Of a stretch of DNA of 64,000 nucleotides, positions 35,285 to 44,179 are shown piece by piece. Source of the stretch: Streptomyces sp. NBC_00414 (GTDB lineage: Bacteria; Actinomycetota; Actinomycetes; Streptomycetales; Streptomycetaceae); NCBI RefSeq assembly GCF_036038375.1, contig NZ_CP107935.1, positions 992,001 through 1,056,000 on the forward strand, given 5' to 3'. The notes under the pieces were generated by a model, which ran no database searches, was not told where the DNA came from, and saw only the letters and a list, made by a program, of their open reading frames with translations. A program made the position numbers and the translations under genes. Each line of letters begins with the position of its first letter. The first letter of the stretch is position 1.

Positions 35285-35961
35285 CCATCAGGGTGTTGCT
35301 CGCCGACGACCAGACCCTGCTGCGGGCCACCTTCCGCATGCTGATCGACTCCTGCGACGACATGACGGTGGTCGGCGAGGCCTCCGACGGTGCGGAGGCG
35401 ATGGACCTGGCCCGCACCCACCACCCCGACATTGTTCTCATGGACATCCGCATGCCGGGCACGGACGGCCTCGCCGCCACGTCGGCCATCTGCGCGGACC
35501 CGGACCTGACCGCCACCCGCGTCTTGATCCTGACCACGTTCGAGACCGAGGACTACGTCGCCCAGGCACTGCGCGCGGGAGCCAGCGGCTTCCTGGGCAA
35601 AGACGTCACAACCGACACCCTGCTGGCAGGGGTGAGAACCGTGGCGTCCGGTGAAGCCCTCCTGTCCCCAACTGCCACCCGCACCCTCATCGCCACATTC
35701 CTCATGACACCCGACCCAGGGACCCAGCTCGCATCCCCAGGACACCTGGCGGAACTCACCGCTCGCGAACGCGAAACGATGGCCATGGCCGCCGAGGGGA
35801 AGTCGAACACCGAGATTGCCGAAGCACTCACACTCAGCCCACTGACCGTCCGCACCCACATCTACCGCGCGATGGCGAAACTTGGTGCCCGCGACCGCGC
35901 CCAACTGGTCGTCATTGCCTATCAGACGGGCTTGGCGCAGGTGACTCCGCCAACACGGTAA
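35281..35961 (+). CDS. NarL/FixJ family response regulator
   Basis: 226 residues, ATG 35281 overlapping the kinase stop by 4 bp. The receiver domain has acidic pair Asp-Asp near residues 9-10 (LLADDQTLLRA), phospho-acceptor Asp55 (IVLMDIRMPGTDG) and the conserved Lys in GASGFLGKDV. A C-terminal LuxR-type helix-turn-helix (LTARERETMAMAAEGKSNTEIAEALTLSPLTVRTHIYRAMAKLGARDRAQLVV) binds DNA. It is the partner of the upstream kinase; the MMPL transporter gene is the obvious candidate target (inference). Confidence 0.95.
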   Translation: MTIRVLLADDQTLLRATFRMLIDSCDDMTVVGEASDGAEAMDLARTHHPDIVLMDIRMPGTDGLAATSAICADPDLTATRVLILTTFETEDYVAQALRAGASGFLGKDVTTDTLLAGVRTVASGEALLSPTATRTLIATFLMTPDPGTQLASPGHLAELTARERETMAMAAEGKSNTEIAEALTLSPLTVRTHIYRAMAKLGARDRAQLVVIAYQTGLAQVTPPTR

Positions 35962-36270
35962 GGGCGCACACATACGCAGCAGGACACTCCCCCATGCCGT
36001 CGCCTTCCACGAACACCTGAGGGGTCACGGCGCGTACTGATCGGCAGGTCATGTGCAGCGTTCGGCAAGGTGGCCCCAAGATCACCTTTTACGCCCACAC
36101 GGGCCGCTGCCCCCTTCACCGCGATGGTCGCCGACAGCGGCACCACCGCCTACTTGGCCTCTGGCTACCGTCGCCCGGTCAACGAACGAACGTTCTCCAG
36201 CAAGGCGTGCAGCAGAAACGGAGGCTCCGCGACAACCGCTCGGGTCGCCTCCAGGTATGAGGCCACGCCG
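35962..36270. other. about 310 bp without a supported gene
   Basis: Open frames on both strands lack ribosome sites and recognisable domains. The stretch lies between the response regulator and an epoxide hydrolase fragment. Confidence 0.5.
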
Positions 36271-36673
36271 ATGACTCGCCCCGAATCCGCCCCGCCCCCG
36301 TCGCGCGCGCCGCACTCGACGACTTGCGTACCTGGCTGCGGGCCTACCGTCGGGTGCCCTCCCTCAGGGGTTCGGCTGGACGCGCGGCGTGCAGGGCGAC
36401 CACCTCGCAGACCTGATCGTCCAGTGGGCCGACTCGTACGACTGGCGGGAGCACGAGGCTCGGATCCGCGGCCGGCAACGGGCCCTGGTCGTAGTGATGC
36501 ACAAACTCGCCGTCGCGATCTGGCACATCCTCCACAACAAAACCCGCTACCAGGACCTCGGCACCGACTACTTCACCCGCCGCGCCCCCGAACGTGCCAT
36601 GCGCCGCATGCCCAAGGAAGCCAACCGCATCGGCCTCACCGTCCGCTTCGAACCCATCACCGCGACGGCCTGA
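36271..36673 (+). pseudogene. epoxide hydrolase N-terminal fragment joined to an IS110-like transposase tail
   Basis: Across two frames the start reads like an epoxide hydrolase N-terminal domain (IRPAPVARAALDDLRTWLRAYRRVPSL, then FGWTRG..., DHLADLIVQWADSYDWREHEARI). Directly after this the frame continues with RGRQRALVVVMHKLAVAIWHILHNKTRYQDLGTDYFTRR, typical of an IS110-type transposase C-terminus, and ends at 36673. It is a chimera of two broken genes, probably the scar of an IS insertion and deletion. Confidence 0.65.
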
Positions 36674-36825
36674 CCAGCACTGACTCAACTTTTCGTGTCA
36701 GAGTCACGGCATTGTCCCTGAGTATTACCTCGGCCCTCAGAGCTCGTAAGGCGATCTTGCGCAAGTGTCCTGGTCGGTCGTGCCCGATGTGGCGATTCGA
36801 TCGTTCAGAAGTGAGTACCCGGCTG

Positions 36826-37613
36826 GCCGTCGATCGTGAACGACGACTTGTGGGCGCTGATTGAGCCGCTGCTGTCGCCCTGGCCGGAAAGTCCCGCGGC
36901 CGGGGGCGGACCGGCTGTGTCTGCAGGTATCCTGCGTGTGCTCCACGACGACGTAGCCTGGCAACTGCTCTCCCAGGCGCCGCGGGGTTCGACACCGTGT
37001 GGACCTGTCGGCGCAGGCCGGAGCGGTGGCAGCAGGCGAGGGGTTTCGACCAGTTGCACCGCATCTTGCTCGCTGCATTCAGTGCGGCCGGCAAACTCGA
37101 CCGGTCCGGGGCGTGCGTGGACGGCTCCCACATCCGCGCGAAGAAGAAGAAGAATGGGGAGCCGACACCGGTCCATAGCTGGTCGAGCGCCGGAAGACAG
37201 GCAGCAAACACCATCTGAGCTGCGATGGACGTGGCACCCCGCTCAAGGTCATTACCGCCGCGGCCCACGTTAGCTACGTCGCCCAGACCTTCACCCTCGC
37301 CGACCGCCTCCCGCACGTCGCAGGCTGTCCCGACCGGCCAGGCTGCCACCCCGACGCACTGGTTGAGAACAAGGGCCACGGCTCCAACCCCAACCATCGA
37401 GCGCTGTGCAAGCGCCGGATCCCGCCGGTCATCTCCCGCAAGGGCGCCCCGAACATCAAAGGGCTGGGTAAACCTCACTACGTCGTCGAGCAGGCCTTCT
37501 TCCTCCACCAGTGCAAGCGGGCTCGACGTGCGATAGGAACGCCGCACCGAACTCCACGACCCGTTAGTCTCCCTCGCCTGCAGACTCATCTGCTCGAGAC
37601 AGCTCAAGAGGCA
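36826..37613 (+). pseudogene. IS5 family transposase remnant with several frameshifts
   Basis: Pieces in different frames follow the order of an IS5 transposase: VNDDLWALIEPLLSPWPE, GILRVLHDDVAWQLL, ERWQQARGFDQLHRILLAAFSAAGKLD, ACVDGSHIRAKKKKNGE, then RRIPPVISRKGAPNIKGLGK and HQCKRA. At least three frame changes are needed. Non-functional. Confidence 0.8.
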
Positions 37614-37695
37614 CCGATCATGATCGTGTCACGAACTCTCAATGCGCCACAATCGGATGATGCCGACGGTGGCACATCGAGGCGCCGACAACTTC

Positions 37696-38262
37696 CTAGT
37701 CTGGCGCCATCACCAGGTCCCCGATGACGTGCAGGCCGACCTGAGCCGCCAGCCAAGGTGCACGCATGGCTTCGATCTGCTTGACGTGGACAAAGACCGT
37801 GTGATCTGGTGCGGGCTCCTTCAAATCGAGGTCGCGTACATTTACGCACAGGGTCACAAAGGCACCACGGGCCCCACCCCGGCCCAGACCGATTTCAGGA
37901 GCCTCCGGCCAAGCGTTGAAGTCCCATCTCACAGTGGCCGGACTGTCCGCCACTGCGGCCAGGAACGGCTCCACGGCCTCCGGCGTGTCAGTGCTGCGCA
38001 ATACGATGGGAAGGTGTGCCGACGGATCGTCTCCATCTGCTGACGAGCCGTCCCTCTCGTCCTCTCGTGTCCACCACTCGGCATCTGGCAGCACCTTCTG
38101 CACCGACGCAAGGGTACAATTGGAAGAGATGATCGCCTCGAAGTCGACCTCAAGATTCTGCAGGTCGGCGATTCTCAACAGCTGCTCAACCACCTGCAAA
38201 GCCGCAGATAGGTCGGTCGTTCGCAGGATCGGCTGCGCATAGGAGTTTGACATAGTCGCCAT
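37696..38262 (-). CDS. hypothetical protein, no recognised family
   Basis: 188 residues from ATG 38262; an internal ATG at 38253 is equally possible, and neither has a strong ribosome site. Codon bias is normal and the frame is intact amid broken transposases. It looks like a soluble alpha/beta protein (YAQPILRTTDLSAALQVVEQLLRIADLQNLEVDFEAIIS; AVADSPATVRWDFNAWPEAPEIGLGRGGARGAFVTLCVNVRDLDL). No signal peptide or membrane segment. Size, acidity and location in an island with a polymorphic toxin make an immunity-type role conceivable, but nothing in the sequence proves it. Confidence 0.55.
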   Translation of the reverse strand: MATMSNSYAQPILRTTDLSAALQVVEQLLRIADLQNLEVDFEAIISSNCTLASVQKVLPDAEWWTREDERDGSSADGDDPSAHLPIVLRSTDTPEAVEPFLAAVADSPATVRWDFNAWPEAPEIGLGRGGARGAFVTLCVNVRDLDLKEPAPDHTVFVHVKQIEAMRAPWLAAQVGLHVIGDLVMAPD

Positions 38263-38761
38263 TTTGGCACTGCCACGGATCTCACTGGTGAGCGGCCCTG
38301 CCTGACATGCACAACTTGCCATTGCTGAGCCTTTTCCAACCTCAGTTCGTGCAGGCCAGCAGCCGGGTGTTGATGGCTCAGACGGGGCACCAGGTCTCGG
38401 CCGTCGGCTCTCCCGGCGGGTCAGCTTCCCCTGTCATCTCCGCAGTTGTCGACGCGCTGGCCTGCGGCCACCCGACCGCCTGGTCGTGACGGGCTCGCAT
38501 CCGGTCGATGGAGACATCGCCCCTGACTTGTTGAATCGACCCCAGACGCCCGGTCTGCAGCCGTAGCGTCCAGGGTGCCGGTCGGCACGGGCTCGCATTG
38601 CCCCATGCCGCCCTGCGGGGCTGACTCATGATTAGCGTGCCACCGCCGACCGGCACCCGCGCGGTGTGGCTCGACAGAGGCATGAACGTGTGAGACCGCA
38701 CCTTCAAGTCAGGGTGTCCACCGCACACTTCTGCCCCACCGAGCACCTGGTCAGGACGCGC
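38263..38761. other. about 500 bp without a supported gene, upstream of an IS110 remnant
   Basis: No convincing frame. Part of it is probably the left untranslated end of the IS110-type element, since such elements have long 5' non-coding ends. Confidence 0.45.
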
Positions 38762-39545
38762 GTGATCACCATCGGAATCGACCCCCACAAGTCCTCTCAC
38801 ACCGCCTTCGCGATCGATGCCGCAGGCCACAAGATTGGCCAGCGGAAGTCCGTCGTCAACGCCGAAACCTTCGGTCAGCTGATGCGCTGGAGCGAGCAGT
38901 GGCCCGAGCGTCGCTTCGCCGTCGAAGGCGTCGTCGGGCTCGGGCGGACGCCCGCCCAGCAACTGGCCACTGCGGACGAGGACCTTGTCGATGTGCCCTC
39001 GGCCCTGTCTGCCAGGGCCCGTCTCCTGTCGACCGGCGATGACCGCAAGACCGACCCTGCCGACGCGCTGCACGTCGCTCAAGTCGCCCTTTTCAGAACC
39101 GACTTGCGCAAGGTCACCGCGGAGGACCAGTCCACGATCCTCCGACTGCTGACCGAGCGACACAATGACCTGGTCAACGAGCGCACCCGCACCACGAACC
39201 GCCTGCACGCCGTCCTGCGGGACCTGCTGCCTGGCGGCGCCCCGACCCGGCTCTCGGCGGACGGCCGCCACCTTGATGAAGGGCATCCGACCTCTCACGG
39301 CGACGGACAACTGCCGCCGCGACATCGCCCGCGATCTGCTGGCCGACCTGCGTCGCCTCGATCGCCAGGTCAAGGACAACGAGGCCCAGATGCGAGACGC
39401 CCTCGCCCCCTCCCGCACCAACCTGACGTCGTTGCCAGGCTTGGGCACCGTGCTGGCCGCGAAGGTCTTGGGCCACATCGGCGACATCAGTCGCTTCCCG
39501 ACCGAGCACCACTTCGCCAGCTACGTGGGCAACGCGCCCTTGGGA
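38762..39545 (+). pseudogene. IS110 family transposase, frameshifted and truncated
   Basis: From GTG 38762: VITIGIDPHKSSHTAFAIDAAG (first acidic site), VEGVVGLGRTPAQQL, GDDRKTDPADALHVAQVAL and ERTRTTNRLHAVLRDLLPGG. A frame change near 39250 follows. The second frame supplies the Transposase_20 part (LTSLPGLGTVLAAKVLGHIGDISRFPTEHHFASYVGNAPLG), after which the C-terminal Ser region is missing. Two lesions, so inactive. Confidence 0.85.
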
Positions 39546-39683
39546 TGGCGACGGTGCTCACGACTGACAGTGCCAAGGATGTTGTTCATTGCCACATCCG
39601 GACCAGCTGCTCTGATCCCCTTCGTAGTGACATGAGGCTCAGCGAAAACGAAGATCCCCGGTGACAAAGCGGGTCAGGCTCCA

Positions 39684-40430
39684 TCACATCCGTGCGATGC
39701 CGAGCATGGCGTGGGTGACGTCGTCGCCATTGAGGCGGCAGTCGCGGAGGATCTTCCAGCTCTTCATACGGGCGAAGACGTGCTCAACGCGGGCGCGGAC
39801 CCGCTTGTGGGATTTGTTGTGGGCTTGTTTCCAGTCGGACAGTTCTTCCCCTTTACGGCGTCGGTGGGGCATCACGAGCCAGGTGCCTGGATAGCCGCCG
39901 TCGGCTATGGTCATGGTCGTGCCGACGGCTGCCTTCGCGCCGGACTCCTCCCACGCCTTGCAGTCGTTGCGGTTGCCGGGCAGGGGCTGGCCAACCACGA
40001 CGATCAGGCGAGTGTCGGCGTCAATGACGACCTGGTGGTTGGTTGAGTAACCGTAGTTCTTGGACTGCTCGGCGATGGTGTGATCGCGGGTGGGCACCAG
40101 AGTGCCGTCGACGATCAGCACGGTTTCCTTTGTGAACCGCTTGCGGGGCTGGAAGACGAGCATAGGCCCGAGGTGATCGATGATCCGGTCCGCCGCCGAC
40201 TTGGACACCCCGAACAGCAGGGCCAGTTGGCGCATAGTCAGGTTCGTGCGCCAGTAGGCCGCGACCAGTAGTGCCCGGTCCTCCAGTGCCAGGCTCCACG
40301 GCCAGCCCCTGCGGACAGCATCCGCACCCTCGCGCCGCAGAACTGTCACCAGCTTCTTGAACTGCCGCGGGACTAGTCCCGTGAACGGGGCTATCCAGAA
40401 CGGCTCCGACGTCGTGATCACACCAGCCAC
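39684..40430 (-). CDS. IS5 family transposase (DDE_Tnp_4), apparently intact
   Basis: 248 residues, ATG 40430. The N-terminal helix-turn-helix is TNLTMRQLALLFGVSKSAADRIIDHLG. The catalytic core has the first Asp in VLIVDGTLVPTRDH, followed by YSTNHQVVIDADTRLIVVVGQPLPGNRND, the second acidic residue in TIADGGYPG, and Glu in VRARVEHVFARMKSWKILRD. It ends slightly early (MLGIARM). The ends are unclear: a left sequence at 39634-39660 and a right one at about 40430-40455 share an imperfect inverted GAAAACGATCC-like motif. It sits directly after the broken IS110 gene. Confidence 0.85.
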   Translation of the reverse strand: MAGVITTSEPFWIAPFTGLVPRQFKKLVTVLRREGADAVRRGWPWSLALEDRALLVAAYWRTNLTMRQLALLFGVSKSAADRIIDHLGPMLVFQPRKRFTKETVLIVDGTLVPTRDHTIAEQSKNYGYSTNHQVVIDADTRLIVVVGQPLPGNRNDCKAWEESGAKAAVGTTMTIADGGYPGTWLVMPHRRRKGEELSDWKQAHNKSHKRVRARVEHVFARMKSWKILRDCRLNGDDVTHAMLGIARM

Positions 40431-40475
40431 CGCAGGATCGTTTCACGGTGCCCAGTGCAACGCGAGAATGCCCCT

Positions 40476-40793
40476 ATGACTGAAGAGCTGGTGAGTTTCC
40501 TTGAGGCGCGACTGGATGAGGAGGCCGACTTGGCCCGGCGATGCGACGGTGACGGATGCGGTGAGTGGTCTGCCCATGGACACACCGTCGACTTCTGTCA
40601 GGTTGACCTCTCCGGCTTCCACCCCACGATTGCTCAGCACGTGGCTCTCCACGACCCGGCCCGCATCTTGCGAGAGATCGAGGCCAAGCGGCGCATCCTG
40701 GCCCGCCACGCCCGCGACCCCTGGCCCTGCCACGACTTGCGCGACCTTGCTTCGCCCTACGCCGGCCATCCGGACTTCCCCGCCCGGGCCTGA
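40476..40793 (+). CDS. DUF6221 family protein
   Basis: 105 residues, ATG 40476. The pattern TEELVSFLEARLDEEADLAR, then IAQHVALHDPARILREIEAKRRILARHA and LRDLASPYAGHPDFPARA is that of DUF6221, a small actinobacterial (often phage-associated) protein of unknown function. The conserved HDPARVLREVEAKRRIL segment is nearly perfect. It is the last gene before the right border of the island. Confidence 0.8.
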   Translation: MTEELVSFLEARLDEEADLARRCDGDGCGEWSAHGHTVDFCQVDLSGFHPTIAQHVALHDPARILREIEAKRRILARHARDPWPCHDLRDLASPYAGHPDFPARA

Positions 40794-41267
40794 GCAGCAC
40801 GAGCAGAGCCTCCGACGAAGATGGGTGCCTGAACCGAGTCCCGCCCACGGAGATCGTTTACGGGACAGCCCTTAGTCAATGGCATCTTTTGGTGTCCGGT
40901 GTGTGTCACTACTTGCCTGGTGGTCGATCGCAGATCGAACTCGTTTCGATCGCGACCGGACCGCCATACTTCATCGTTTGCGACGTGTCTGTGGTGCCTT
41001 TGCCTCACCTGATTGCCAAGAGAGCGAAGGTCGCTCTGCGCTGACGGTCCCGAAGGCCTCAGAGCCCCGCAACGGATGAGGTGTGGGACGGCTGGGCCGC
41101 GAGGAAGATCAGGCAACGCAGGACCGGTGCACGGGAACAGATGCTGGGGTGCGACGACCGACGGCGGGCAAAAGTGGGATGCGGAGACGTCTGCAGTGCA
41201 CTGGTGTGGCGCTTCCCGGCCTTCGCTTGGCTGTTTCGGCACGCTCCTGCTGACCTTCCGGATTCTG
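40794..41267. other. about 470 bp without a supported gene
   Basis: Only short frames without ribosome sites or domains. It ends at a duplicated SDR gene tail. Confidence 0.5.
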
Positions 41268-41291
41268 GACGGCGGCTTCTCCATGCACTGA
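41268..41291 (+). pseudogene. 24-bp relic of an SDR gene 3' end
   Basis: Reads DGGFSMH followed by TGA, matching the end of the SDR gene at 14563-14586 (DGGFSVH) at 22 of 24 bases. It is immediately followed by the 32-bp border repeat. Too short to be a gene; it marks where an SDR gene once preceded metE. Confidence 0.75.
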
Positions 41292-41322
41292 AAAGTTTTC
41301 CATGACCGGGCTCCGCCCCTTA
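41291..41322. repeat. 32-bp direct repeat, right border of the accessory island
   Basis: Identical to 14611-14642. Its first A is also the last base of the SDR-like stop codon. The metE riboswitch begins a few bases downstream, so the original chromosome order was probably SDR, repeat, riboswitch, metE. Confidence 0.9.
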
Positions 41323-41327
41323 GGGTG

Positions 41328-41526
41328 GCCGGTGCAGCTGGTTCGCCCCGTCCGCCAGGCGGGATGCGTCGCAAGAGGGAACCCGGTGGGAATCCGGGAC
41401 TGCCCCGCAGCGGTGAGTGGGAACGACCGCCGTCACACGCACTGGGCCCGATCGGGTCTGGGAAGCGACGGCCAGTAGGTGTCCTCCGCAGGGAGGACGT
41501 GCCCGCGAGTCCGAAGACCTGCCAAC
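41328..41526 (+). promoter_or_regulatory. cobalamin riboswitch upstream of metE
   Basis: Conserved parts are visible in order: GAGGGAACCCGGTGGGAATC, then GGACTGCCCCGCAGCGGTGA and, after two variable stems, the closing B12 box GAGTCCGAAGACCTGCC (ending about 41523). Position directly before metE is standard. With bound adenosylcobalamin it should block expression of the B12-independent enzyme. Confidence 0.93.
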
Positions 41527-41705
41527 TGCCCGTGCGCGAACCATTCGTGCGCGGAGATCCCGGTGACCTCGTGGGCGGGTCGGCGTACTTGATCCGGCGG
41601 AAGACCGCGCTCTGCGCGCGGCTCGGTTTCCGCCCGGTCCGTCACCCCTTCGCGTTCGCGTCCCGTCCCGGGATCCCAGGGAGATGTCTCGCGAAGGAGA
41701 TTTCC

Positions 41706-44024
41706 GTGACAGCGCAGTCCGCAGCCGCGGCAGCACGGGCCACCGTGTACGGCTACCCCCGCCAGGGACAGAACCGGGAACTGAAGAAGGCGATCGAGGG
41801 CTACTGGAAGGGTCGTGTCGACGCCGACACCCTCCGGACCGTCACCGCAGAACTGCGCCGGACGAACTGGCGGCAGCTGGCCGGGGCCGGCATCCACGAG
41901 GTCCCCACCGGTGACTTCTCGTACTACGACCACGTCCCGGACGCCGGTGTCATGGTCGGCGCGATCCCCGAACGCCACCGCGCCGCCGTCGAGGCCGACG
42001 CCCTGGACGGCTACTTCGCCATGGCACGCGGCACCCAGGACGTGGCACCGCTGGAGATGACCAAGTGGTTCGACACGAACTACCACTACCTGGTGCCCGA
42101 GTTGGGCCCGGACACCGTCTTCACTGCCGACTCCACCAAGCAGGTCTCGGAGCTGAAGGAAGCCCTCGCACTCGGCCTCGCCGTACGGCCCGTCCTCGTC
42201 GGACCGGTCACCTACCTCCTGCTCGCCAAGCCCGCGCCGGGCGTGTCCGCCGACTTCGACCCGCTCACCCTCATCGACCGCCTGCTGCCCGTGTACGCCG
42301 AGGTCCTCGCCGATCTTCGCGCCGCGGGCGCAGAGTGGGTCCAGCTCGACGAACCGGCTCTGGTGCAGGACCGCACACCCGCCGAACTGAACGCCACCAC
42401 CCGCGCCTACCGAGATCTCGGCGCGCTGACCGACCGGCCGAAGCTGCTGGTCGCGTCCTACTTCGACCGGCTCGGGGACGCCCTGCCGGTGCTGGCCAAG
42501 GCCCCGGTGGAAGGGCTGGCGCTGGACTTCACCGAGTCGGCCGCCGCCAACCTGGACGCGCTCGCCGCCGTGGGCGGACTGCCCGGCAAGCGGCTGATCG
42601 CCGGAGTCGTCGACGGCCGCAACATCTGGGTCAACGACCTGGGCAAGTCGCTCACCACGCTCGGCACCCTTCTGGGGCTGGCCGACCGGGTCGACGTGGC
42701 CGCCTCCTGCTCCCTCCTCCACGTCCCCCTCGACACCGCCGCCGAACGAGACATCGAACCGCAGATCCGCCGCTGGCTCGCCTTCGCCCGGCAGAAGACC
42801 GCGGAGATCGTCACCCTCGCCAAGGGCCTCGCGGGCGGCACCGGCACGATCGCCGCCGAACTCGCCGCCAACCGGGCCGACCTGGCGTCCCGCGCCGGCT
42901 CGGCGATCACCCGCGACCCCGCCGTACGGGCCCGGGCCGCCGCCGTGACGGAGGCCGACGCCCGCCGCCCGGAGCCGTACGCGGAGCGGGCCTCGGCCCA
43001 GCGCGCCCGCCTGGGCCTGCCGGTGCTGCCGACCACCACCATCGGCTCGTTCCCCCAGACCACGGAGCTGCGCACCGCACGGGCCGACCTGCGCGCCGGG
43101 CGGATCGACAGCGCCGGGTACGAGGAGCGCATCAGGGCCGAGATCGGCGAGGTGATCTCGTTCCAGGAGAAGACCGGCCTGGACGTGCTCGTGCACGGCG
43201 AGCCCGAACGCAACGACATGGTCCAGTACTTCGCCGAGCAGCTCACCGGATACCTTGCCACCCAGCACGGCTGGGTCCAGTCCTACGGCACCCGTTACGT
43301 CCGCCCGCCGATCCTGGCCGGTGACATCTCCCGCCCCGAGCCCATGACGGTGCGCTGGACGACGTACGCCAAGTCGCTCACCGCCAAGCCGGTCAAGGGC
43401 ATGCTGACCGGTCCGGTCACCATGCTCGCCTGGTCCTTCGTCCGCGACGACCAGCCCCTCGGCGACACCGCCCGGCAGGTCGCCCTCGCCCTGCGCGACG
43501 AGGTGAACGACCTTGAGGCCGCCGGGACTTCGGTCATCCAGGTCGACGAACCCGCCCTGCGCGAAACGCTGCCGCTGCGCGCCGCGGACCATCCGGCGTA
43601 TCTGGCGTGGGCCACCGAGGCGTTCCGCCTCAGCACCGGTGGCGTACGCCCGGACACCCAGGTCCACACCCACATGTGCTACGCCGAGTTCGGTGACATC
43701 GTCCAGGCCATCGACGACCTCGACGCCGACGTCATCAGCCTGGAGGCGGCACGCTCACACATGCAGGTCGCCCGGGAACTGGCCGGACACGGCTATCCGC
43801 GCGAGGCAGGGCCCGGTGTGTACGACATCCACTCGCCCCGCGTGCCGAGCACCGACGAGGCGGCGGCCCTGCTGCGCAAGGGACTTGAGGCCATCCCCGC
43901 CGACCGGCTCTGGGTCAACCCCGACTGCGGCCTGAAGACCCGCGCCTGGCCCGAGACCCGAGCGTCCCTGGAGAACCTGGTCGCCGCGGCCCGGGCGGTC
44001 CGCACGGAGCTGTCCACGTCCTGA
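41706..44024 (+). CDS. metE: cobalamin-independent methionine synthase MetE
   Basis: 772 residues, the family's usual length, from GTG 41706 with AAGGAG 7 bp upstream; open frame further upstream is the riboswitch. It transfers the methyl group of 5-methyltetrahydropteroyl-triglutamate to homocysteine. Two (beta/alpha)8 domains are present: the N-terminal one with YGYPRQGQNRELKKAIEGYWKG and EMTKWFDTNYHYLVPE, and the catalytic one from about 435 with TTTIGSFPQTTELRTAR, VHGEPERNDMVQYFAEQ and the zinc ligands in HTHMCYAEF and NPDCGLKTR. It is controlled by the riboswitch in front and followed by a hairpin. Confidence 0.98.
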   Translation: MTAQSAAAAARATVYGYPRQGQNRELKKAIEGYWKGRVDADTLRTVTAELRRTNWRQLAGAGIHEVPTGDFSYYDHVPDAGVMVGAIPERHRAAVEADALDGYFAMARGTQDVAPLEMTKWFDTNYHYLVPELGPDTVFTADSTKQVSELKEALALGLAVRPVLVGPVTYLLLAKPAPGVSADFDPLTLIDRLLPVYAEVLADLRAAGAEWVQLDEPALVQDRTPAELNATTRAYRDLGALTDRPKLLVASYFDRLGDALPVLAKAPVEGLALDFTESAAANLDALAAVGGLPGKRLIAGVVDGRNIWVNDLGKSLTTLGTLLGLADRVDVAASCSLLHVPLDTAAERDIEPQIRRWLAFARQKTAEIVTLAKGLAGGTGTIAAELAANRADLASRAGSAITRDPAVRARAAAVTEADARRPEPYAERASAQRARLGLPVLPTTTIGSFPQTTELRTARADLRAGRIDSAGYEERIRAEIGEVISFQEKTGLDVLVHGEPERNDMVQYFAEQLTGYLATQHGWVQSYGTRYVRPPILAGDISRPEPMTVRWTTYAKSLTAKPVKGMLTGPVTMLAWSFVRDDQPLGDTARQVALALRDEVNDLEAAGTSVIQVDEPALRETLPLRAADHPAYLAWATEAFRLSTGGVRPDTQVHTHMCYAEFGDIVQAIDDLDADVISLEAARSHMQVARELAGHGYPREAGPGVYDIHSPRVPSTDEAAALLRKGLEAIPADRLWVNPDCGLKTRAWPETRASLENLVAAARAVRTELSTS

Positions 44025-44033
44025 CGCATGACA

Positions 44034-44073
44034 GGAGCCGGGAGATGGGGCGCGGGCCCTGTCTCCCGGCTCC
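44034..44073 (+). terminator. metE terminator hairpin
   Basis: Perfect 12-bp stem GGAGCCGGGAGA (44034-44045) and TCTCCCGGCTCC (44062-44073) with a 16-nt loop, 10 bp after the metE stop codon. Confidence 0.8.
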
Positions 44074-44111
44074 GGCTCCGGGTTACGGCTCCGGCTCCGG
44101 TTCTGGCTCCG
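44066..44111. repeat. GGCTCC hexanucleotide array
   Basis: Several slightly diverged GGCTCC/GGTTCT units overlap the right arm of the metE terminator and run towards the AraC gene. Confidence 0.7.
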
Positions 44112-44179
44112 AAAATCCGAACCTGGCCGGTCCCTGTGGTGCTACACCTGAAACGGACACGACCTCACGGGGGTGAGCC

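Noticed and set aside
41325..41705. In-frame N-terminal extension of MetE
   Set aside because: The open frame passes through the cobalamin riboswitch; the true GTG at 41706 has a strong ribosome site and gives the family length.
41433..43673. 746-codon minus-strand frame opposite metE
   Set aside because: Shadow of metE with Gly/Val-rich low-complexity translation.
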